DNA of 36,546 nucleotides from Lientehia sp934351765 (lineage in GTDB: Bacteria > Bacillota > Clostridia > Lachnospirales > Lachnospiraceae): NCBI RefSeq assembly GCF_052118925.1, contig NZ_JBQKGG010000020.1:1-36546 (forward strand). The letters are read 5' to 3'. The notes beneath the pieces were generated by a model. That model had not been told where the DNA came from and ran no database searches. It worked only from the letters and a program-made list of their open reading frames with translations. The position numbers and the translations under genes were made by a program. Shown here piece by piece: positions 8,343-16,405 of this stretch; within the stretch, counting starts at the first letter, position 1, and each line of letters starts with the position of its first letter.

Positions 8343-8391
8343 GTCTCTCTCCTCCGTTTGCTGTGCAGTCCATCCGCACACTGTTTTTATC

Positions 8392-9291
8392 TTAGCCGGG
8401 TTCCTTATAAAAAGTCAAGTCCTCCGGCTGAAATTCTCCCGAAAAAACGGTTTTTGCTGTCCCCGTCAGATACATGGAAGCGTTCCGTTTCGGCCACCAG
8501 ACCTCCAGCGTGCCGCCGGGCAGCCGTACCGTTACCTGACGCCGGCTTCTTCCCAGTGTCATGACCGCTGCTGCCGCTGCGCAGGCGCCGGTCCCGCAGG
8601 CAAGGGTTTCTCCGGAGCCCCGTTCCCAGACCCGCATATTCAGGCCGCCATTCTCTGTAAGCCAGACAAACTCCACGTTGGTTCCTCCCGGAAACCGTCC
8701 ATGATGCTCCAGCCGGTATCCTGTCTCCCGGATATAGCGGTCTGTCTCTGTGCTTCCCGGCAATGCACCCGCCAGCTTCTGTTTTGTAAAAGCTGTTTCT
8801 TCTATATGATGATGGTGCAGATTTTCTTCCATAAACAATACTGCATGGGGATTTCCGATCTGTACCGTCACAAACCGCACAGTCCCACCCGGCAGTTCCA
8901 GCTCTTCCTCCCTTCCCACCGACGGGATCCCCATCTGTACCCGGACATTCTCCACCTTTTCTCCCTTTACCAGGCAGTATACTGTCCGGATCCCGCTGTC
9001 TGTTTCCACCGACAGACAGGTTTTTCTTTTTATCCCCGTTTCATACACATATTTTGCCACGCACCGGATCCCGTTGCCGCACATGGCACCTCTGGATCCG
9101 TCCCCATTGTAGATTTCCATACGGCAGTCTGCACAGTCTGACGGTCCGATCAGAATCAGTCCGTCACTGCCGATGCCGTAATGCCGGTCGCTCACTGCTC
9201 TTGCAAGCCGTTCCGGCTCCCGTATGGTTTCCTCAAAACAGTTTACATATACATAGTCATTTCCCAGTGCCTGCATTTTTGTAAACTGCAA
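8392..9291 (-). CDS. dapF: Diaminopimelate epimerase
   Basis: Cytoplasmic, cofactor-independent epimerase converting LL-diaminopimelate to the meso form used in peptidoglycan and lysine synthesis. Both catalytic cysteines are visible: C71 in GAMCGNGIRC and C232 in LACGTGACA. The N-terminal QFTKMQALGNDYVYV matches the family start. At 299 residues it is a little longer than the usual 270-280, through a C-terminal tail. It sits immediately upstream of dapL and 59 bases after the ANTAR regulator gene. Confidence 0.95.
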   Translation of the reverse strand: MQFTKMQALGNDYVYVNCFEETIREPERLARAVSDRHYGIGSDGLILIGPSDCADCRMEIYNGDGSRGAMCGNGIRCVAKYVYETGIKRKTCLSVETDSGIRTVYCLVKGEKVENVRVQMGIPSVGREEELELPGGTVRFVTVQIGNPHAVLFMEENLHHHHIEETAFTKQKLAGALPGSTETDRYIRETGYRLEHHGRFPGGTNVEFVWLTENGGLNMRVWERGSGETLACGTGACAAAAAVMTLGRSRRQVTVRLPGGTLEVWWPKRNASMYLTGTAKTVFSGEFQPEDLTFYKEPG

Positions 9292-9350
9292 TCCATACCA
9301 CCTTTCTGTCCGTTACCCTCCGGATTTCCTATCACGATCCCTGTTCCAGG

Positions 9351-9899
9351 CTACTGCTTCATGATATGAATAACCATCTGCGCTGTTTCTACCATGTTGG
9401 TCGCACTGTCCATGCTGGTCTTCTGGATATAACGGTGAGCTTCTGCCTCAGTCATATTGTTTCGTTCCATGAGGATCCTCTTGGCCTCCTCGATTATGGC
9501 CTGATCTTCGCTTCCCCGTTTTTTTACCTGGTTCCGCAGTTTTCGGCGCCGCCGGTTCTGCGCTTCCTCAAGCATGCTCAGGGTGTCGATCAGATCATGA
9601 AGCTTTAACGGCATGCTGACACAGACCAGATTATCTGCCGTACATTCTCCCCAGTACTGCTGGGAAGCTACCAGAAGCATCTGAAAGCCCTCCGGGAGAT
9701 ACCCGTTAAGCTCTGCATAACGCATATCCGCGTACCGATAACCGCAGACCACAATGCCGTCGTTCAGCTCCTCCATACTGGTTAATGCCTGGGCGCCGGT
9801 GGTACAGACAGCTATGACCTGGAAACCATTCCGCACCAGAAGATTCCGAATTGCCTTCGCATCCTCCTGTTTCGGAAAAACCACAATGATGTTTGCCAC
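9351..9899 (-). CDS. ANTAR-domain antiterminator with pseudo-receiver
   Basis: Putative RNA-binding regulator that would act by antitermination at hairpins in leader transcripts. Residues 1-115 look like a receiver domain, but the usual phospho-acceptor aspartate is missing: the strand that should end in Asp reads GIVVCGYRY. Residues 118-182 form the ANTAR helical domain, with a coiled stretch (AQNRRRRKLRNQVKKRG) and a C-terminal EAEAHRYIQKTSMDSATNM motif. It starts 36 bases after glnA, matching the known pairing of ANTAR proteins with glutamine synthetase genes in Firmicutes. Without the phosphorylation site it may sense by binding a partner protein or ligand. Confidence 0.88.
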   Translation of the reverse strand: MANIIVVFPKQEDAKAIRNLLVRNGFQVIAVCTTGAQALTSMEELNDGIVVCGYRYADMRYAELNGYLPEGFQMLLVASQQYWGECTADNLVCVSMPLKLHDLIDTLSMLEEAQNRRRRKLRNQVKKRGSEDQAIIEEAKRILMERNNMTEAEAHRYIQKTSMDSATNMVETAQMVIHIMKQ

Positions 9900-9935
9900 G
9901 CTGTCACCTCCAAGCTGTACAATGGGTCATTGGTA

Positions 9936-11276
9936 TCAATACCGATTGAGATATTTCTGAATCTCCCATTCCGTCACCTGCTTGCGGTACGTATTCCACT
10001 CCTTCCGCTTCTCCCTGATGTACTGAGCCGTGACCTCCTTCCCCATCATCTCGCAGATAAAAGGATCTGCTTCCAGAGCATTTATCGCCTCACACATATT
10101 TCTCGGAAGCCGCTCAACCTCCAGCGTCCGTCTGCGTTCGTCCGTCCATGCGGATACATTCACATCTACGCTTGGGCCAAGCTCCATCCTTTCTTCCATT
10201 CCCTGAAGGCCGGCTGCCAGGCAGGCAGCAAAGGCCAGATAGGGATTCGCCGTAGGGTCCGGGGAACGAAGCTCGATCTTCGCATGAGTGTCCTGAACAG
10301 AAGGGATCCGGAGAAGCGCCAGGGGTGTCTCCGCCGACCAGGTCGCATAAACCGGTGCTTCAAAACCGGGAACCAGACGCTTATAGGAATTGACAAGCGG
10401 ATTGGTCAGCGCTGTGATCGCACCAATATGCTTTAAGATCCCGGCAATAAAATACCTTGCCTCCTTGCTGATCTTATACTGCTTTGTCTCATCATAAAAA
10501 ACGTTTCTTCCATTCTGATCCCAGAGAGACATGTTGATATGCATCCCGGACCCGTCCACATCTGATTTCGGTTTCGGCATAAATGTGGCATGAAGTCCGT
10601 GACGCTTGGCGATAGATTTCACCGTCATCTTAAAGGTCAGAAGATTATCGGCCGTTGTCAGGGCATCACTGTACTTGAAATCCACCTCATGCTGACCGGG
10701 TGCTTTCTCATGAAAGGAAGATTTTACTTCAAAGCCCATCTCCTCCAGATTCAGGATAATATCCCTCCGCACATTCTCTGCGAAATCCACCGGCCCCACA
10801 TCGAAATAGCCCGCATGCTCATGCGTCACAGTCGTCGGCATTCCGCCGTCATCAATATGGAACAAAAAGAACTCACACTCCGGCTCAACCTTGAACACAT
10901 ACCCCAGGTTCCTTGCTTTTTCCATAACCTGCTTCAGGATCCTTCTCGTATCAGCTGCATAAGGCGTCCCGTCCGCGTTGTAGACATCGCAGATCAGACG
11001 GGCTACCTTCCCCTGCTGAGGTCTCCAGGGAAAAATCTCAAACGTATCCAGATCCGGCCGCAGGTACAGATCCGTCCGAGCCAGCTCTCCGTAACGGCTG
11101 ACTGAAACGCCGTCAAAGCTGCACTCATTGTTCAGGGCCCGTTCTAACTGGCTGACGGTAATGGCCATGTTCTTTAACACACCAAAAATATCCGGAAACT
11201 GGAGCCGGACAAATTCCACGTCCTCCTCCTGTGCATGACGGATAATGTCTTCCTTGGTATATCTGTTTTCACTCAT
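9936..11276 (-). CDS. glnA: Type I glutamine synthetase
   Basis: Makes glutamine from glutamate, ammonia and ATP. The 446-residue length is that of the short GSI-alpha form of Gram-positive bacteria, which lacks the adenylylation insert. Visible segments are DGVSVSRYGELARTDLYLRP and ECEFFLF near the metal site, HEVDFKYSDAL, the ATP-binding GSGMHINMSL, and LRIPSVQDTHAKIELRSPDPTANPYLA near the nucleotide and glutamate site (quoted here as LRIPS and RSPDPTANPYLA). The ATG is preceded by AAGGAG. It is the first gene of the glnA-ANTAR-dapF-dapL group and has its own promoter at 11368-11396. Confidence 0.96.
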   Translation of the reverse strand: MSENRYTKEDIIRHAQEEDVEFVRLQFPDIFGVLKNMAITVSQLERALNNECSFDGVSVSRYGELARTDLYLRPDLDTFEIFPWRPQQGKVARLICDVYNADGTPYAADTRRILKQVMEKARNLGYVFKVEPECEFFLFHIDDGGMPTTVTHEHAGYFDVGPVDFAENVRRDIILNLEEMGFEVKSSFHEKAPGQHEVDFKYSDALTTADNLLTFKMTVKSIAKRHGLHATFMPKPKSDVDGSGMHINMSLWDQNGRNVFYDETKQYKISKEARYFIAGILKHIGAITALTNPLVNSYKRLVPGFEAPVYATWSAETPLALLRIPSVQDTHAKIELRSPDPTANPYLAFAACLAAGLQGMEERMELGPSVDVNVSAWTDERRRTLEVERLPRNMCEAINALEADPFICEMMGKEVTAQYIREKRKEWNTYRKQVTEWEIQKYLNRY

Positions 11277-11344
11277 ATGCGTTTACTCCTTCTTTTAGAC
11301 CGAGTTTTTTGCCAAAAACGCAAAAGGGACGCCTCCCCATAAAA

Positions 11345-11386
11345 AGAAACGCCCTCGTTCTTTTTTTAGAATAGCAGGGCGTTTCT
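11345..11386 (-). terminator. Terminator of the hisC transcript, overlapping the glnA promoter
   Basis: AGAAACGCCCT (11345-11355) and AGGGCGTTTCT (11376-11386) form a perfect 11-base stem with a 20-base loop. In minus-strand reading it is followed by TTTTTATG, a usable T run. It should end the transcript containing hisC, whose stop is at 11400. Confidence 0.85.
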
Positions 11387-11396
11387 GATTTGTCAA
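11368..11396 (-). promoter_or_regulatory. glnA promoter
   Basis: TTGACA (11391-11396) and TATTCT (11368-11373) on the minus strand are separated by 17 bases. The spacer contains one arm of the hisC terminator stem and the -10 element lies in its loop. Transcription would start near 11361, leaving a leader of about 85 bases with two small potential hairpins before glnA. Confidence 0.75.
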
Positions 11397-11399
11397 CAT

Positions 11400-12461
11400 T
11401 TAAAATAATTGCACATATTTTTCCAGAAATTCAAAAAATTCATCCATCTGCTCATCCGTTCCGATGGTGATACGCAGATACTGGTCGATTCTGGGCGCAT
11501 GGAAGTACCGGACATAGATATTCTGTTCCTTCAGAGCCTCAAATAGTCTCCCGGCGTCCATCCCCTGTTTTGTAGCAAAAATAAAGTTGGCGCTTGGCTC
11601 CGGATAGGTAAAGCCCAGAGCAGTGAGCCGCTCCTTCGTCCGTTCCCTGGTGGCCTTGATCCTTCTGATAGTCTCCTGGAAATAAGCCTCGTCCTTTACT
11701 GCTTCCACACCAAGGCGCAGTGCCGTCTGGCTCATGGTATAGGAATTAAACGAATATTTCACATCGTTCAGCGCCTTGATCAGCGTTCTGCTTCCCATAG
11801 CATAACCGATCCGCATGCCTGCCATGGAACGGGATTTGGAAAAGGTCTGAACCACCAGAAGATTTTCATACTTCTCCAGCAGCGGAAGCGCCGACTGACC
11901 TCCGAAATCAATATAGGCCTCGTCTACGATCACAATTACATCCTGGTTGTGGGCGATAATATCCTCCACCTCATCCAGTCCCAGGAAAAGAGAGGTCGGT
12001 GCATTGGGATTCGGAAAGATCACACCGCCATTTTCCTTATAATAATCCTCCTTCCGGATTCGAAAGCTTTCGTCCAGCGCCGGGCGCTCATACGGAATCC
12101 GATACAGATCCGCCCATACACTGTAAAACGAATAACTGATGTCCGGAAACAGGATCGGCTTTTTCGAATTGAAAAAGGTCAAAAATGCCATGGCCAGCAC
12201 ATCATCTGAGCCAACGCCCACAAAAACCTGATCAGGCGAAAGTCCATAGCGCTCCGCCAGTGCCTCCACCAGCGTTGCCGCGGTCGGGTCCGGATAGAGC
12301 CGCAGGCAGTCCGTGTCAAACCCATGGGCCGCCGCCGTGACACCGGGAGCCGGTGCATAAGGGTTTTCATTGGTATTCAGTTTGATCATTTTTGCCTTTT
12401 TCGGCTGCTCGCCGGGTACATAAGGCTCAACCCGTCTGATGTTTTCTTCCCAGGCTTTCAT
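11400..12461 (-). CDS. hisC: Histidinol-phosphate aminotransferase family protein
   Basis: Class I PLP aminotransferase, probably the histidine-biosynthesis enzyme that transaminates imidazole acetol phosphate. Visible are KLNTNENPYAPAPGV near the N-terminus, FPNPNAPTS, DEAYIDFGG, and the PLP lysine K209 in TFSKSRSMAGMRIG. The ATG at 12461 is chosen because AGGAG lies seven bases before it; this also avoids overlap with the VanZ-like gene. The product is 353 residues. It sits away from other his genes, at the end of a nucleotide-sugar cluster. A different phenylalanine- or tyrosine-type aminotransferase activity cannot be excluded. Confidence 0.85.
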   Translation of the reverse strand: MKAWEENIRRVEPYVPGEQPKKAKMIKLNTNENPYAPAPGVTAAAHGFDTDCLRLYPDPTAATLVEALAERYGLSPDQVFVGVGSDDVLAMAFLTFFNSKKPILFPDISYSFYSVWADLYRIPYERPALDESFRIRKEDYYKENGGVIFPNPNAPTSLFLGLDEVEDIIAHNQDVIVIVDEAYIDFGGQSALPLLEKYENLLVVQTFSKSRSMAGMRIGYAMGSRTLIKALNDVKYSFNSYTMSQTALRLGVEAVKDEAYFQETIRRIKATRERTKERLTALGFTYPEPSANFIFATKQGMDAGRLFEALKEQNIYVRYFHAPRIDQYLRITIGTDEQMDEFFEFLEKYVQLF

Positions 12462-12471
12462 CTGTGTTCTC

Positions 12472-12996
12472 CTATTCATTCTCATGTTTCCGAATCAGCT
12501 TCCAGATTCCTGCTGCCGCCAGACACCCGATCAGCGCTCCGGCTCCATCCACGCAGACGTCCAAAACCTCACAGGAACGCCCCGGCACAAACCACTGATG
12601 AAGCTCATCCGTAGCCGCATAGCAGACTGCCATGCTCCAGGCTGCCAGCAGAATCTTCCGGTCTGTCCAGACTTCCGCTTTTTTATCGGACTTCTCTCCG
12701 GCTCGGTTCATGTCAGCCGCCTCTTTCTGGATGCAATTCCTGTATGGCACGCCAAAGCGGCAGGCACAGGTACCGCTGTAAAGTACTCCCAGGACTGCAT
12801 ACTCCGTCATGTGCGCACCTTTCCGCACCAGCCACTCCGGAAGATGAAAAAGCTGTGCCAGCGGCAGGCTCATGGCTCCCGACTGCCCGGCATCGCGGCT
12901 GGAAAACCAGAAGATCATGCCCATAAACAGCAGGGATAATACCAGAAATACCCAGCTTAACATCCGATATTTTTCCGTTTGTTTATCTGACTTCAT
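12472..12996 (-). CDS. VanZ-like membrane protein
   Basis: Small integral membrane protein of 174 residues. The first membrane segment is about residues 12-32. It shows the VanZ-family landmarks FWFSSRDAGQS, RKGAHMTEYAVLG and DELHQWFVPGRSCEVLDV, followed by a last hydrophobic segment. The family is named after a teicoplanin-resistance gene, but most members are of unknown function and linked to the envelope. Its start overlaps the glmM stop by 14 bases, which suggests translational coupling, and hisC starts 10 bases after its stop. Confidence 0.88.
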   Translation of the reverse strand: MKSDKQTEKYRMLSWVFLVLSLLFMGMIFWFSSRDAGQSGAMSLPLAQLFHLPEWLVRKGAHMTEYAVLGVLYSGTCACRFGVPYRNCIQKEAADMNRAGEKSDKKAEVWTDRKILLAAWSMAVCYAATDELHQWFVPGRSCEVLDVCVDGAGALIGCLAAAGIWKLIRKHENE

Positions 12997-14335
12997 GTCC
13001 TTTTTCCCGGATCACAGCAAGTACCTCATTTACATACTGCTCGCAGAGTTCATCGGTTCTCGCTTCCACCATGACACGGATCACCGGCTCAGTACCGCTC
13101 TCCCGTACCAGGATCCGTCCGTCGGCCCCAAGGGCTTTTGATACACGCTCCACAGCTGCCTGCACATCCTGATCGGCTCTTGCTTCCGGTTTGCTCTTTA
13201 CCCGGATATTTTTCAACAGCTGGGGATAGATATCCACCGGAGCTGTCAGCTTTCCGAGGGATTCCTTCTTTTCCAGCATGACCTCCATCAGCTTTAAGGA
13301 GGTCAGGATTCCGTCGCCGGTAGACGCATATTTGCTGAAAATAATATGGCCGGACTGCTCTCCACCGAGGCAATGACCATTTGCCGACATATTTTCATAG
13401 ACGAACCGATCGCCGACACCGGTTTTTTCATAGACAATTCCAGCCTCATCAAACGCCTTGTACAGCCCGATGTTGGACATGATCGTTGTCACCACGGTAT
13501 GATTGTCAAGCTCGCCCTGTTCATTCAGATACCGGCCACAGACATAGAGGATCAGATCACCGTTTACCACGTTTCCGTTTTCATCCACTGCGATACAGCG
13601 GTCCGCATCTCCATCATAGGCAAAGCCCACATCCAGCCTGTTTTCTTTCACATATTTCTGAAGCACCTCAATATGAGTGGAGCCGCAGTTCGTATTGATG
13701 TTGGTTCCATCGGGCTCATGGTTGATCACATAGGTCTCTGCCCCCAGGGTATCAAACACATTCTTTGCAATGGAAAAGGCACTGCCGTTGGAGCAGTCCA
13801 GTCCCACCCGCATATGCCTGAAGGAGCGTTTTGCCAAAGAGATCAGATAAGCCACATAGCGGTTTCTTCCCTGTGTATGATCAAACACTTTTCCGATCTT
13901 TTCACCGACTGCAAAAGGGATCTCTCCACTCTCACCATCCAGATAGGCCTCGATCTTCTCCGTCACTGAATCATCCAGCTTCTCACCTTTTCCGTTTAAG
14001 ACCTTGATTCCGTTATCATAAAACGGATTATGGCTGGCAGAAATCATGATTCCGCAGTCAAAGCCCTCCGTCCGTGCCACATAAGACACACTGGGGGTCG
14101 TTGTCACATGCAGCAGGTACACATCCGCACCGGACGCCGTCAAGCCTGCGGTAAGGGCATTCTCAAACATATAACCGCTGCGTCTCGTATCCTTTCCAAT
14201 GACGATCCGCGCCTGTTTCTGTCCCTGCTCTCCATAATACCAACCCAGGAACCGTCCCACCCGGTAAGCATGCTCAACCGTCAGCACCTTGTTGGCTTCT
14301 CCGCGGAAACCGTCTGTTCCAAAATATTTTCCCAT
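12983..14335 (-). CDS. glmM: Phosphoglucosamine mutase
   Basis: Interconverts glucosamine 6-phosphate and glucosamine 1-phosphate, feeding UDP-GlcNAc for peptidoglycan. The N-terminus MGKYFGTDGFRGEAN is diagnostic. The active-site serine lies in GIMISASHNPFYDNG, the metal loop is DGDADRC, and the phosphate-binding loop is VRESGTEPVIRVM. The 450-residue length is normal. The ATG at 14335 has GGAG six bases upstream; farther in-frame starts fall inside a hairpin and are unlikely. It overlaps the downstream VanZ-like gene by 14 bases. Confidence 0.95.
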   Translation of the reverse strand: MGKYFGTDGFRGEANKVLTVEHAYRVGRFLGWYYGEQGQKQARIVIGKDTRRSGYMFENALTAGLTASGADVYLLHVTTTPSVSYVARTEGFDCGIMISASHNPFYDNGIKVLNGKGEKLDDSVTEKIEAYLDGESGEIPFAVGEKIGKVFDHTQGRNRYVAYLISLAKRSFRHMRVGLDCSNGSAFSIAKNVFDTLGAETYVINHEPDGTNINTNCGSTHIEVLQKYVKENRLDVGFAYDGDADRCIAVDENGNVVNGDLILYVCGRYLNEQGELDNHTVVTTIMSNIGLYKAFDEAGIVYEKTGVGDRFVYENMSANGHCLGGEQSGHIIFSKYASTGDGILTSLKLMEVMLEKKESLGKLTAPVDIYPQLLKNIRVKSKPEARADQDVQAAVERVSKALGADGRILVRESGTEPVIRVMVEARTDELCEQYVNEVLAVIREKGHEVR

Positions 14336-14347
14336 GATTTTCTCCAT

Positions 14348-14383
14348 AAAAGGACCGCAGCGCATGGATCTGCGGCGGTCCTT
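14348..14383 (-). terminator. Hairpin between rfbD and glmM, terminator or attenuator
   Basis: AAAAGGACCGCAG (14348-14360) and CTGCGGCGGTCCTT (14370-14383) form a strong stem with one bulge. In minus-strand reading it is followed by only TTTT, which then merges into the glmM ribosome binding site (TTTTATGGAG). It could partly terminate the rfb transcript and so lower glmM expression from it. Confidence 0.6.
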
Positions 14384-14443
14384 CTCCTTACATTACATAA
14401 TTGTATTCTCCGCGTCACAAAATGGTTTCCCAGAAAGCTGATA

Positions 14444-15310
14444 TTACTCCGCTTTTTTTCCCAGAATCACCAAATAACGGGAAAGAGCATCCTGCCATGC
14501 AGGCAGACGCACAAAACCGTTGGCTTCCAGCTTGTCCTTGGACATCCGGCTGTTCTTCGGCCGCTTTGCGGCAGCAGGAAACATTCCGGCATAAGTCTCG
14601 CTGTCAACCGGCGTTACCTTTACATCCATACCCGCCTGCTTAAAAATCTCGCAGGCGAACTCATACCAGCTGCAAAGGCCCTCATTGGTCGCATGATACC
14701 GGCCATACTTGTCAGTCTGAATCATATCCACCAGCAGTCTGGACAGATCATAGGTGTAGGTCGGAGATCCAACCTGATCATCAACGACGCTGACTGCACC
14801 GTTCTGCTCACCGATCCGAAGCATGGTCTTGATAAAGTTCTTTCCGTTAACGCCAAATACCCAGGCGATACGGACTGTAAAGAACTTCTCCACATACTTC
14901 TCAATTGCCAGCTCACCTGCATACTTTGCTTCCCCGTAGGCGTTCAGAGGGTGACGCTCATCATCCGGCTCCCAGGGTCTTGTTCCCTGACCGTCAAACA
15001 CATAGTCCGTGCTGATATACATCATCTTGATTCCAAGCTCGCCGCAGACTTTCGCGATATTCTCGGTTCCTCCGCCGTTGATCTTCATGCAGAGTTCCTT
15101 TTTTTCTTCCGCTCCGTCCACGTTTGTAAACGCTGCACAGTGGATCACCGCATCCGCTTTGGACTCTGTGATCACCCGGCGGACTGTTTCCGCATCGGTG
15201 ATGTCCATCTCTTCCACATCAACGCCGATGCCTTCGATATTTCTCTTTGCCAGTTCATCCATGATATCATGGCCCAGCTGACCCTTGGCGCCTGTTACCA
15301 ATACCTTCAT
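14444..15310 (-). CDS. rfbD: dTDP-4-dehydrorhamnose reductase
   Basis: NAD(P)H-dependent reductase catalysing the last step to dTDP-L-rhamnose. The short-chain dehydrogenase fold shows the nucleotide loop VTGAKGQLGHD at the N-terminus, ISTDYVFDGQG, and the YGEAKYAGE catalytic Tyr-x3-Lys. DDQVGSPTYT is typical of RfbD. The product is 288 residues from the ATG at 15310, which has GAGG nine bases before it; a TTG two codons upstream is less likely. It follows rfbB by 20 bases. The epimerase RfbC, which makes its substrate, is not encoded in the window. Confidence 0.93.
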   Translation of the reverse strand: MKVLVTGAKGQLGHDIMDELAKRNIEGIGVDVEEMDITDAETVRRVITESKADAVIHCAAFTNVDGAEEKKELCMKINGGGTENIAKVCGELGIKMMYISTDYVFDGQGTRPWEPDDERHPLNAYGEAKYAGELAIEKYVEKFFTVRIAWVFGVNGKNFIKTMLRIGEQNGAVSVVDDQVGSPTYTYDLSRLLVDMIQTDKYGRYHATNEGLCSWYEFACEIFKQAGMDVKVTPVDSETYAGMFPAAAKRPKNSRMSKDKLEANGFVRLPAWQDALSRYLVILGKKAE

Positions 15311-15330
15311 AAACAATTCCTCTGTCTTAT

Positions 15331-16359
15331 TTAGTCATGGAGACGGTTTCCGTACATTTTTTCAAAGTAATTGCTGTACTCACCGCTCAAAATATGCTTC
15401 CACCAATCCTGATTGTCCAGATACCACTGGATTGTCATAGCGATTCCGGTATCAAAGTTATACTGCGGCTTCCATCCAAGCTCTGTCTCGATCTTCGTCG
15501 GGTCGATGGCATAGCGGCGGTCATGGCCGGGACGGTCAGTTACATACTGGATCAGGCTTTCCGGCTTGTCCAGTGCCTTTAAGATCGTCTTTACAACCTC
15601 CAGGTTGGTTCTCTCGTTGTGGCCGCCGATATTGTAGATCTCGCCCACCGTACCCTTCCGGATGATCAGATCGATCGCGGAGCAGTGGTCGGAAACATGG
15701 AGCCAGTCACGGACATTCTCGCCCTTTCCGTATACCGGCAGGCTTTCATCTGCCAGGGCACGGCTGATCATCAGAGGGATCAGCTTCTCCGGGAAATGAT
15801 ACGGTCCGTAGTTGTTGGAGCAGCGGGATACCGTAACCGGCAGACCGAAGGTTCTGTAATATGCAAGAACAAACAGATCCGCACTGGCCTTACTTGCAGA
15901 GTAAGGGCTGGATGTATGGATCGGAGTTGTCTCCGTAAAGAACAGATCCGGGCGGTCCAGAGGAAGATCTCCGTATACCTCATCGGTAGATACCTGATGA
16001 TAACGCTTTACACCAAACTGTCTGGATGCATCCAGCAGGGTCTGAGTCCCCAGCACGTTGGTCTGTACAAAGATCCCGGGATTTGTGATAGAACGGTCTA
16101 CATGGCTCTCCGCTGCAAAGTTTACAACCACATCGAACTGCTCTTTCTCGAACAGATCCATAATAAACGGACGATCTGCGATATCACCGTGGACAAACTT
16201 GTAGTTGGGCTTGTTTTCCACCGGCTTTAAGGTCTCCAGATTTCCCGCATACGTTAAAAGATCCAGGTTGACGATCATATCCTCCGGATACTTGTTTACC
16301 ATGTAATGAACAAAGTTTCCACCGATAAAACCGGCGCCTCCAGTTACCAGAATTTTCAT
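15331..16359 (-). CDS. rfbB: dTDP-glucose 4,6-dehydratase
   Basis: NAD-dependent dehydratase making dTDP-4-keto-6-deoxyglucose, the second step of the dTDP-rhamnose pathway. The Rossmann loop TGGAGFIGGNF is at residues 6-16. NFAAESHVDRSI, STDEVYGDL and the catalytic YSASK follow, then SRCSNNYGPYHFPEKLIP and RDWLHVSDH, all typical of RmlB. Length 342 is normal. It lies 46 bases after rfbA. Confidence 0.96.
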   Translation of the reverse strand: MKILVTGGAGFIGGNFVHYMVNKYPEDMIVNLDLLTYAGNLETLKPVENKPNYKFVHGDIADRPFIMDLFEKEQFDVVVNFAAESHVDRSITNPGIFVQTNVLGTQTLLDASRQFGVKRYHQVSTDEVYGDLPLDRPDLFFTETTPIHTSSPYSASKASADLFVLAYYRTFGLPVTVSRCSNNYGPYHFPEKLIPLMISRALADESLPVYGKGENVRDWLHVSDHCSAIDLIIRKGTVGEIYNIGGHNERTNLEVVKTILKALDKPESLIQYVTDRPGHDRRYAIDPTKIETELGWKPQYNFDTGIAMTIQWYLDNQDWWKHILSGEYSNYFEKMYGNRLHD

Positions 16360-16405
16360 ATTCTTATTTTCCTCACTTTATTATTCCATCAGATTTTCAT
16401 CTGGG

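Noticed and set aside
14030..15334. A 434-codon open frame on the plus strand across glmM and rfbD
   Set aside because: It spans two well-supported minus-strand genes and their intergenic hairpin; the sequence has no domain.
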